From an uncultured Clostridia bacterium (GTDB lineage Bacteria; Bacillota; Clostridia; TANB77; CAG-508): a DNA stretch of 35,102 nt. This document shows, one piece after another, positions 1 to 6,494 of this stretch (positions are counted from its first letter, which is position 1; each line of letters opens with the position of its first letter). The stretch is taken from NCBI GenBank assembly GCA_947631185.1, contig CANRKJ010000026.1:1-35102 (forward strand). Reading direction: 5' to 3'. The translations under genes were made by a program, and so were the position numbers. Below the pieces are notes generated by a model that had not been told where the DNA came from, made no database searches, and saw only the letters and a list, made by a program, of their open reading frames with translations.

Positions 1-77
1 ATGGACAGCATTTATTCGCTGATAGAATTTTTGAACCGCTTGACAATTATATAGATAGTATAAAAGAGGATTGTTTG
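1..77. repeat. Left copy of 77-bp terminal direct repeat
   Basis: The first 77 bases are identical to bases 35026-35102. A gene reads in frame across the joined ends (the Dps-like protein), so the repeat marks a circular assembly rather than a biological terminal repeat. 77 is a usual assembler k-mer length. The true circle is 35,025 bp. Confidence 0.97.
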
Positions 78-332
78 CTATTTGAAAAAATTTATCCTCT
101 ATCAAGTAAAGAATATTTAGCGCAGGCTTCTTTGATAGTTCCCGAAAGACTAGAAGACACCGCGCAAAATTGGCTTTCAATGCGTGAATTACATATTAAA
201 ACTTTGAATTTTATTGAATCCATAAAAAATGATTTAACCGTAGGCGAAGCTAATTTGATTGGCAATATCGCTGAAACATTAAACCAAAACTTAGGGTTAT
301 TAAACCTACAATGCGATAGGATAATTAAATAA
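1..332 (+). CDS. Dps-like miniferritin, 3' part (split by contig ends)
   Basis: This is the continuation of the gene that starts at 34935. Joined through the 77-bp overlap, the protein has 140 residues, slightly shorter than a typical Dps of 150-180. The reading frame enters at base 3 and stops at 330-332. This part supplies the third and fourth helices of the expected ferritin-like four-helix bundle, with a helix rich in Leu and Asn at the C-terminus. The residues that define the family lie in the other part (H22, H34, D38, D49, E53). A TTG at 75 could look like a start, but that would remove the whole ferroxidase site, so it is rejected. The ParB-like gene starts 6 bp downstream. Confidence 0.8.
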   Translation, partial: GQHLFADRIFEPLDNYIDSIKEDCLLFEKIYPLSSKEYLAQASLIVPERLEDTAQNWLSMRELHIKTLNFIESIKNDLTVGEANLIGNIAETLNQNLGLLNLQCDRIIK

Positions 333-338
333 TAAAAA

Positions 339-1076
339 ATGATAACTTGGAAAATAGAAAAAAGAAAAATATCAGATTTAAAAGGGTTTAAAAAGAACCC
401 CCGTAAATTTACGGAAAAGGGATTAAAAGATTTAAAAAAATCTTTAGAAAATTTAGGCGATGCAAATATAATAACTATTAATTCTGATAATACTATTTTA
501 GGAGGACACGCAAGAATTCAAGTAATGAAAGAATTAGGCTATAAAGAGGTTGATGTTAAAGTACCAGATAGACTATTAAATGAGAAAGAAGCGGAAGAAA
601 CTTGTATAAGATTAAATGCAAATACAGCAGGCGAATGGGATTTTGATTTATTAAATGATTTTGATAGTTCGGATTTATCAGAATGGGGCTTAAATATTAT
701 TGAGACCCCCGATAATATAGAAAGTAAATATACTAGAAAAGTTGATATTCCTATTTATGAAATAAAAGGGGAAGAACCAACCATAAATGAAATGATTGAT
801 ACTTCAAAAGCTGATAAATTAATAGAAAAAATAAATAAATTAAATATAAAAAAAGAAACAAAAGATTTTTTAATAAAAACCGCTACACGATTATATGAGT
901 TTAATTATAGTAATATAGCCGAATTTTATTGCCACCAAAACAAAGAAGTACAAGAAATAATGGAAGAATTAGCTTTAGTTTTAATTGATTTAAACAAGGC
1001 TGTAGAAAATGGTTATGTACAATTAAATGAATGGATTGAAAAATTATTTTTAGAAACTTCGGAAATTGAATGTTAA
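339..1076 (+). CDS. ParB/sulfiredoxin-fold nuclease-like protein
   Basis: The protein has 245 residues. The N-terminal ~100 residues match the ParB N-terminal/Srx fold: NPRKF at 20-24, then a helix, then GGHAR at 55-59 followed by a Leu/Glu-rich helix, and the RLNAN-GEWD segment near 91-102 that is typical of phage ParB-like proteins. The C-terminal half (about 140-245) is Lys/Glu-rich and I do not recognise it. Stand-alone ParB-like proteins are common in phages beside DNA methylases, base-modifying enzymes and terminases, where they are thought to bind or cut DNA or to hydrolyse nucleotides. The next gene, a predicted base glycosyltransferase, overlaps its stop by 7 bp, which suggests a shared role in DNA modification. 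No partition ATPase (ParA) is present, so plasmid-style partition is unlikely. Confidence 0.8.
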   Translation: MITWKIEKRKISDLKGFKKNPRKFTEKGLKDLKKSLENLGDANIITINSDNTILGGHARIQVMKELGYKEVDVKVPDRLLNEKEAEETCIRLNANTAGEWDFDLLNDFDSSDLSEWGLNIIETPDNIESKYTRKVDIPIYEIKGEEPTINEMIDTSKADKLIEKINKLNIKKETKDFLIKTATRLYEFNYSNIAEFYCHQNKEVQEIMEELALVLIDLNKAVENGYVQLNEWIEKLFLETSEIEC

Positions 1077-1936
1077 ATATAAATGAAACTTGTGTTTTTA
1101 TTTTAACTTATGGTAGGCCTGAAAAAGTTATAACATATAAAGCATTACAAAAACAAAATTATAGTGGAAAAATTTATCTAATATGCGATAATACAGATGA
1201 GAAATTAGAAGAATATAAAAAAATATATAAAAATAAAGTAATTGTTTTTGATAAAAAAGAAGTAGCTTTAAAAACTGATACGATAGATAATTTTAATAAT
1301 TTAAAAGCAGTAGTTTATGCAAGAAATGAAGTTTATAATATTGCCAAAAAGTTAGGCATAAAATATTTTTGTGTATTAGATGATGATTATGATAGGTTTG
1401 AATATAGAAGAATTGTTAATAATAAATTAATAAATTGCAAAATTAAAAATTTAGATGAAATATTTTTAGCAAGTTTTAATTTATTAGATAAATGTAAATT
1501 AATTGATTGTTTTGCGTATGCTCAAAACGGGGATTATATAGCTGGTAAAGATAGTTTTGAAAAAATTAATCATAAAAGAAAAATAATGAATGTATTTTTT
1601 TGTAAGGCTGAAAGATGTTTAGAATTCAAAGGAAGTATTAATGAAGATTTAACTTGTAGCATATATAATGGACAACGAGGGAAATTATTATTAACTTTTA
1701 ATGATATATCAATTAATCAAAAAATTACACAAAGTAATGGGGGGGGGTTAACTGATATATATTTAGATTTAGGTACTTATGTAAAAAGTTTTTATAGCGT
1801 TATAGCCAATCCCAATTGTTGTAAAATCTATACTATGGGTAATAATGATTTAAGAATTCATCATAAAGTAGATTGGAATAAATGCTGTCCTAAACTTATA
1901 AGAGAAGAATTTAAAATTGCAAAAACCAACAGATAA
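1070..1936 (+). CDS. TET-associated-type glycosyltransferase (TAGT-like), predicted DNA base glycosyltransferase
   Basis: The protein has 288 residues and a GT-A-like layout: FILTYGRPEKV at 10-20, the segment KIYLICDNTDEKLEEYK at 34-50, VVYARN at 81-86, a DxD-type metal site LDDDYD at 103-108, and NGGGLTD at 223-229 followed by a Tyr-rich segment. This order is what I know from the TAGT family of phage enzymes, predicted to add sugars to hydroxylated bases in phage DNA. The assignment rests on motif memory, not a search. No TET/JBP hydroxylase or hydroxymethyl-pyrimidine synthase is visible here, so the acceptor is unclear. The three Gly codons 224-226 form a run of nine Gs, unusual in an AT-rich genome and a possible slippage site. 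The gene sits between the ParB-like gene and the terminase small subunit and overlaps both. Confidence 0.72.
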   Translation: MLNINETCVFILTYGRPEKVITYKALQKQNYSGKIYLICDNTDEKLEEYKKIYKNKVIVFDKKEVALKTDTIDNFNNLKAVVYARNEVYNIAKKLGIKYFCVLDDDYDRFEYRRIVNNKLINCKIKNLDEIFLASFNLLDKCKLIDCFAYAQNGDYIAGKDSFEKINHKRKIMNVFFCKAERCLEFKGSINEDLTCSIYNGQRGKLLLTFNDISINQKITQSNGGGLTDIYLDLGTYVKSFYSVIANPNCCKIYTMGNNDLRIHHKVDWNKCCPKLIREEFKIAKTNR

Positions 1937-2264
1937 AAACTTAATAAAGATACGAACCACGGAAGAAGCGAGAGAAAAAGGCAGAAATGGTGGCAAAAAA
2001 TCAGGCGAAGCACGCAGAAAAAAAAAGACAATGCGTGAAGTTCTTGATATTTTAATGGAAAAACAATTAACAAACGCAAAAGGTGAAAAGGCTACTACCT
2101 TAGAAGCTATGATGACTGCCTGCATTAAAAAGGCATTAACAGGTGATATAAAAGCGAATGAGTTTATTCGTGATACAACCGGACAAAAGCCCAAAGAACA
2201 AATGCAGATAGAGGTCGACCGCCCAATTATATATGATGATGTGCCTAAAGAGGTAAAATGTTAA
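1917..2264 (+). CDS. Terminase small subunit-like protein (KGG-motif)
   Basis: The protein has 115 residues. Its basic N-terminus (EAREKGRNGGKKSGEARRKK, about 17-36) is the KGG-like pattern seen in DUF5681-type proteins encoded just before phage large terminases. It is followed by a helical segment (MREVLDILMEKQL) and a second helical part (MMTACIKKALTGDIKANEFI), consistent with a DNA-binding small terminase. The start is TTG at 1917, inside the end of the glycosyltransferase gene, with a weak purine-rich site upstream. The first in-frame ATG would remove the basic motif, so TTG is preferred. It could instead be an accessory packaging protein. The large subunit follows after one small gene. 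Confidence 0.65.
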   Translation: MQKPTDKNLIKIRTTEEAREKGRNGGKKSGEARRKKKTMREVLDILMEKQLTNAKGEKATTLEAMMTACIKKALTGDIKANEFIRDTTGQKPKEQMQIEVDRPIIYDDVPKEVKC

Positions 2265-2425
2265 AAAATAAAAGTTTTATAACAGATTTTATTAATTTTT
2301 TTGAAAAAGAGTTTAATATTGAATTTTTGGGAGCGGATGAAAAAAGTCAAATGACAAGCGCACCGCTTGATTTTATAATATCATATTTTTATGGAAATAA
2401 AAATAACAGATTTAATAGCCCCTAA
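2258..2425 (+). CDS. Small hypothetical protein between terminase subunits
   Basis: A 55-residue reading frame starts at ATG 2258, overlapping the stop of the small terminase gene, with a purine-rich site (AAAGAGG) just upstream. It runs 35 bp into the large terminase gene. The product is aromatic and charged (FINFFEKEFNIEFLGADEK) and resembles nothing I can name. Tight coupling on both sides and a full use of the gap before the large subunit argue that it is translated. It may also serve to couple terminase translation. Confidence 0.55.
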   Translation: MLKNKSFITDFINFFEKEFNIEFLGADEKSQMTSAPLDFIISYFYGNKNNRFNSP

Positions 2426-3617
2426 TTTTTATGAATTACATAATATAATTAAAAATGAAGAATATTTTAATATTTGGTTAACGGGGGGCAGAAATAGTTT
2501 AAAATCATCTTTTGTATCAATTGAAATTATTTTAGGTATGGCAAGGGACGAAAAAGCAAATGCGGTAGTATTAAGAAAAGTAGGTAAATATTTAAAAGAT
2601 AGCGTATATAATACTTTTATATGGGCTATTGATAAACTGGGGTTAACCCCTTATTATATTTTTTTAAAATCGCCCTTAAAAATTGTAAATAGATTTACCG
2701 GTCAAACAATTAGCTTTTTTGGACTGGATGAGCCGTTAAATTTAAAATCTATTAAATCCGAAAAAGGATATTTCCGCTTTATTTGGTATGAAGAAGTAAA
2801 CCAATTTGACGGAATGCCTGAAATTAGAAGCGTAAATTTATCATTGGGGCGTGAACACGATAAACCATACTTTTTTTATACGTATAACCCCCCGCCAGAA
2901 ACTGACCATTGGATTAATGAAGAAATTGCAATAAAAAAAGATAATAGAATAATCCATCATAGTACCTATTTAGAAGTACCAAAAGAATGGATAAAACAAA
3001 ATATACTGTTAGAAGCGAAAGAACTTAAAAAATATCATCCTCTACAATATGAAAATGAATTTTTAGGCAAGGTAACAGGCAGGGGCTTGAATGTATTTAA
3101 TAATATTGAAAGCCGTATTATTACCGATACTGAAATCAATAATTTAAGAATATTTGGTGAAGGTATTGACTGGGGCTATTCAGTAGACCCATTCGCTTGG
3201 GTAGCGGTAGGATATAATCGAAAATACAAAGATTTATATATTTTTGATGAAGTATACGGCGTAGGCTTCTCAAACCCCGTAGCAATACAATTGGTAAAAG
3301 CTAAGCATAGAAATCAATGCGTTATAAAAGCTGACGACGAAGAACCTAAAAGTATCGATGAATTTTGCGACGCTGGACTTGAAACCGAACGCGCTAGGAA
3401 GCCCGCAGGCTCAAGACATTATTATTTGAAATGGTTGCAGGGTTGCAGAAAAATAATTATAGACCCTGAACGCTGTCCTAACGCAGATAGGGAATTTAGA
3501 AAATATCAATATGTTATGGATAAAGCAGGGCGGGTTAAATCAGAATACCCCGACAAAGATAACCATACTATTGACGCTGTTTGTTATTCAATCAGAGAAA
3601 TTGAAACTTATATTTAA
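2391..3617 (+). CDS. terL: Terminase large subunit
   Basis: The protein has 408 residues, a normal length for PBSX/SPP1-type large terminases. The ATPase domain has a variant Walker A at 31-40 (TGGRNSLKSS) and a Walker B ending in the catalytic Glu pair at 130-135 (FIWYEE). A coupling segment near TYNPPP follows. The C-terminal RNase H-like nuclease domain has its first Asp at 260 (EGIDWGYS), a middle acidic stretch (KADDEEPKSIDE) and a last Asp at 395 (NHTIDAVCYS). It translocates DNA into the prohead through the portal encoded next and cuts the concatemer. The start ATG lies within the preceding small gene, and its stop overlaps the portal start (TAATG). Confidence 0.96.
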   Translation: MEIKITDLIAPNFYELHNIIKNEEYFNIWLTGGRNSLKSSFVSIEIILGMARDEKANAVVLRKVGKYLKDSVYNTFIWAIDKLGLTPYYIFLKSPLKIVNRFTGQTISFFGLDEPLNLKSIKSEKGYFRFIWYEEVNQFDGMPEIRSVNLSLGREHDKPYFFYTYNPPPETDHWINEEIAIKKDNRIIHHSTYLEVPKEWIKQNILLEAKELKKYHPLQYENEFLGKVTGRGLNVFNNIESRIITDTEINNLRIFGEGIDWGYSVDPFAWVAVGYNRKYKDLYIFDEVYGVGFSNPVAIQLVKAKHRNQCVIKADDEEPKSIDEFCDAGLETERARKPAGSRHYYLKWLQGCRKIIIDPERCPNADREFRKYQYVMDKAGRVKSEYPDKDNHTIDAVCYSIREIETYI

Positions 3618-5365
3618 TGTTTAATCTTTTTAAAAAAAACAAAATAAAAAGGCAAAATGTAAATTTACCAAAAAAGCAAGAATTTAACACAAACATATTG
3701 CCTAATTACGAAGCTGAAATTTTGACAGCTCAACAAGTTCAAGACAGAAATTTTTATCGCAATGTTTTGCAGGATGTAAACGATAAACAAAATTTTGTTT
3801 TTGATAGCGCTTGTGATGATGTTTTGCCCGAAGTAAATTTAAACCCTGATTTACGCGATAATATTCTAGGGAGTGAAATTGTATTATCGCATTTCGGTAA
3901 AAATAGTTTTATCGGCTTCCCCCTATGCGCAATTTTAGGACAAGACTGGATTATAAACAAAGCCTGTACAATACCCGCTCAAGACGCCTTAGTCGCAGGG
4001 TACAATATAAACGTTAAAGACGCGGATTTAGAAAAAACCGACGTTGACAATATCGAAAAATTAAAAAATTATACTTTTAATAATAATTACAACATAAATG
4101 ATACATTGATGAAATTTGCCCACAATAAAAGATTGTACGGGCAAGCTCTTTGTATTCCTATTATTGATGAATGCGATATGTCACTGCCTTTTAATATTGA
4201 CGCTGTAGGGGCAGGATGTTACCACGGCTTGAAGGTAATAGACCCAATCTTTTCAATGCCTATACTTGATATTGATAGCGCTACAAATCCATTATCAAAC
4301 AGATTTTATAAACCTACATTTTTTAGAGTTGGAAACCAAGACATACATTATTCTTGGTTTATATTCAATACTTTAAATGAAGTATCAGACACGTTAAAGC
4401 CTACATACTATTATGGCGGTGTACCATTACCGCAACTTATTTATAAGCAGGTATATGGCGCTGAAAGAACGGCAGACGAAGCCCCTATGTTAATGATGAG
4501 CAAGCGCTTGAATTATATGGACGGGAATTTAAACGCATTTTTATTCGAGCAAAGCAAACTTGAAAAAACTTTAAAAATGTTTAGCTGGCTTCGAAATAAC
4601 TGGGGGGTATTATTAAAAAAACCTGACCAAACAATTGGTCAAATTGATACATCTCTTACGGATGTGGATACTGTTACAATGCTAAGTTTTCAAATTGTAT
4701 CGGCAACGGCGGGTATACCTTCAAGCCGATTATTAGAAACAAGTCCTAAGGGATGGCAATCATCCGGAAGCTATGAGGATGAACAATATAAACGCTTATT
4801 AATGACTGTCCAAGGGTTAGATTTTGAGCCGTTATTAAATTTACATTATAGGCTTTTATCTAAATCGTATTTAGGTAAAGATTACAACTTTGAATGTAAG
4901 TTTGAAGCGCTTCAACAGCCTACGCCCAAAGAACTTGCCGAAATAAACGAAATAAACTCACGCACTGATAGTACATATATAAACGCGGGCGTAATTTCAG
5001 CTGACGAGGTTAGAAACAAAATCCGAGATGATAATAAAACGCAATATACTACTTTGAGCGAAGAACTGCCTGAGGAAGTGGATTTTAGCGATTTGTTACC
5101 CGATAACGAAGGCGAAAATGAAAATGATACAACTACCCCCCCCTCAATTAACGGGCAACAAGACCCTATACTAAACGGAGCTCAGGTTCAATCTTTAGTT
5201 AATGTTGCTCAATCTGTTGGAATGGGTAAAATCTCAAAAGAAAGCGGAATGAGTATTTTAAAAACTGCTTTTAATATGCCTGAAAATGAAGCAGAAAGCA
5301 TAGTTAAAGAAGCTGAAACGCCTGAAAATAAAGATTTGTTAGAAAATAATAATAATGATATTTAG
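3617..5365 (+). CDS. Portal protein (DUF1073 family)
   Basis: The protein has 582 residues. The sequence is of the DUF1073 portal type: DWIINKACTIPAQDALVAGY near 112-131, a long central domain with conserved aromatic residues (PTYYYGGVPLPQL), and the segment GIPSSRLLETSPKGWQSSG that corresponds to the family's conserved loop before the stem helices. The C-terminus is an acidic, Asn-rich tail. It forms the dodecameric ring at the capsid vertex for DNA entry and for neck attachment. DUF1073 proteins can be labelled 'Acb1-like' by automatic pipelines; position right after terL makes portal the sound reading. A run of eight Cs (5136-5143) lies in the acidic tail. The start overlaps the terL stop. 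Confidence 0.93.
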   Translation: MFNLFKKNKIKRQNVNLPKKQEFNTNILPNYEAEILTAQQVQDRNFYRNVLQDVNDKQNFVFDSACDDVLPEVNLNPDLRDNILGSEIVLSHFGKNSFIGFPLCAILGQDWIINKACTIPAQDALVAGYNINVKDADLEKTDVDNIEKLKNYTFNNNYNINDTLMKFAHNKRLYGQALCIPIIDECDMSLPFNIDAVGAGCYHGLKVIDPIFSMPILDIDSATNPLSNRFYKPTFFRVGNQDIHYSWFIFNTLNEVSDTLKPTYYYGGVPLPQLIYKQVYGAERTADEAPMLMMSKRLNYMDGNLNAFLFEQSKLEKTLKMFSWLRNNWGVLLKKPDQTIGQIDTSLTDVDTVTMLSFQIVSATAGIPSSRLLETSPKGWQSSGSYEDEQYKRLLMTVQGLDFEPLLNLHYRLLSKSYLGKDYNFECKFEALQQPTPKELAEINEINSRTDSTYINAGVISADEVRNKIRDDNKTQYTTLSEELPEEVDFSDLLPDNEGENENDTTTPPSINGQQDPILNGAQVQSLVNVAQSVGMGKISKESGMSILKTAFNMPENEAESIVKEAETPENKDLLENNNNDI

Positions 5366-6164
5366 CGATTCTTTACAAGTAAATCAAGGTATTATGAGAT
5401 GGTATGTTAAACGACTTAAAAGTTTAGCTATCAAAATGCAAAAAGAGTGTAAAGAAGAATTAAAAAAAATATATAAGGCAGGTTATCCTCAAATAGCTTT
5501 TGATGAGAGCTTGAGTTCTCAAGCTAGGATGTTGTTAAATACATTAAGAGAAAAGTTTGGCGCATTATTTACTAATGAAGCTAAAAGACTTGCAAACGGT
5601 CTTATAAAACAAACAAGGCGTTATTCCAAAAATCAAATAAATAATGCTTTGAAAAAAGCGTTACCCCCTAGTGAAGTAAACAATTTCTTATTAAAAGGCT
5701 CTGCAATTCCTGAAGCCGAAAAAGAAACTATAAAAGCATTATTATTCGAAAATGTTTCTTTAATTAAATCAATCCCAGATGAATATTTTAAGCAGATAAC
5801 GGGCGCTGTGGCTAGAAGCATTGAAAACGGCGAGGGAATACAGGCCTTAACAAAACAATTAGTTAGTTTTGGCGCAAAGACAGAGCGCAGAGCACAATTA
5901 ATTGCACAAGACCAAACACGCAAAGCGTATAATTCAATTAATATGCGTAAGTTCGAGCAAGCAGGAGTTAAGCGTTTTAGGTGGCGTCATAACGGCGGAA
6001 GCAGAGAGCCTAGGGAATATCACAAAAACGTTTTAAACGGCAAAATCTTTGATTTAGACAAAGGCGCGCCAAATGACAAGCCCGAACCAAAATATATATA
6101 TCCCGCACAATTGCCATATTGTCATTGCACAATGGAGATTGTTTTCGAATGGGAAAATGAATAA
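5355..6164 (+). CDS. Head morphogenesis protein, MuF-like
   Basis: The protein has 269 residues. A helical N-terminal region is followed by the phage MuF C-terminal domain from about 183 to the end: IAQDQTRKAYN at 183-193, then RFRWRHNGGSREPREYHKNVLNGKIF, and a terminal Cys/His pair in PYCHCTMEI. MuF proteins are minor head proteins bound near the portal and needed for head assembly or carried as ejected proteins. The gene overlaps the portal gene by 11 bp, the usual portal-MuF order. It is the last gene before a 330-bp gap with possible operators. No toxin domain is fused to it, unlike some long MuF proteins. Confidence 0.92.
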   Translation: MIFSDSLQVNQGIMRWYVKRLKSLAIKMQKECKEELKKIYKAGYPQIAFDESLSSQARMLLNTLREKFGALFTNEAKRLANGLIKQTRRYSKNQINNALKKALPPSEVNNFLLKGSAIPEAEKETIKALLFENVSLIKSIPDEYFKQITGAVARSIENGEGIQALTKQLVSFGAKTERRAQLIAQDQTRKAYNSINMRKFEQAGVKRFRWRHNGGSREPREYHKNVLNGKIFDLDKGAPNDKPEPKYIYPAQLPYCHCTMEIVFEWENE

Positions 6165-6321
6165 AAGTATTAATTTATTTTAACTTTTATTAAGAAAATT
6201 AAGATTAACGAAAAATAGAAATTTTTTATTTTTAAGACAAATCTTTTAAAACTCAGCGGTGAAATTTTTACTTCTTTTGTTTTTGGTTTAACCAACTAGG
6301 AACCTTTAAAACCTAAGGTAA

Positions 6322-6337
6322 AAACCTTAAAAGGTTT
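6322..6337. repeat. Short perfect inverted repeat
   Basis: AAACCTT and AAGGTTT flank a 2-nt centre. Related AACCT/AGGT pieces lie just upstream (6301-6320), so alternative pairings are possible. There is no T-tract, so it is not a classical terminator. It could be a protein-binding site or an mRNA processing structure. Confidence 0.5.
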
Positions 6338-6363
6338 ATACCATAAAAACATTTAAAATTAAA

Positions 6364-6486
6364 TATATCGAATCGATATAAAAAACAAGTCGGTTCGATA
6401 TAAATTGATAATAAAATGAAATTATATTCCGTAAAATATGTTTTATAATTATTAAGATATATTAAAATAAATATCGTTTCGATAGG
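6364..6486. promoter_or_regulatory. Cluster of three operator-like sites (core TCG-NN-TCGATA)
   Basis: Site 1 (6364-6380) is TATATCGAATCGATATA, a perfect palindrome with 8-bp arms around one base. Site 2 (6386-6402) and site 3 (6470-6486) each match it at 12 of 17 positions and share TCG-NN-TCGATA. Site 3 ends 8 bp before the start codon of the protease gene. Repeated palindromic half-sites just upstream of a structural block suggest binding by a dimeric regulator. No regulator can be assigned from sequence. The LuxR-type protein at 34215 and the minus-strand AGRPK-type protein are the only DNA-binding candidates. Confidence 0.55.
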
Positions 6487-6494
6487 TATTAATT

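Larger units (their letters stand above)
6165..6494. other. 330-bp intergenic gap, very AT-rich, no gene
   Basis: No frame with a start and a usable length is present on either strand. The gap holds a short perfect inverted repeat at 6322-6337 and a cluster of three related palindrome-like sites at 6364-6486, listed separately. A TATAAT-like hexamer occurs at 6444-6449, but I see no good -35 at the right distance. It is the largest non-coding gap in the late region and separates the packaging and portal block from the protease, scaffold and capsid block. Confidence 0.8.

Noticed and set aside
1850-2194. 114-codon minus-strand frame opposite the small terminase gene
   Set aside because: Shadow of a well-supported plus-strand gene with plausible domain content; no ribosome site or context.
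3617-5365. Acb1-type anti-CBASS protein
   Set aside because: DUF1073 proteins may be so labelled, but this one has full portal length, lies right after terL and before MuF, and shows the portal pattern.
6390-6402. tRNA T-arm-like GGTTCGA at 6393
   Set aside because: No cloverleaf can be built around it; it is part of the operator-like repeat.
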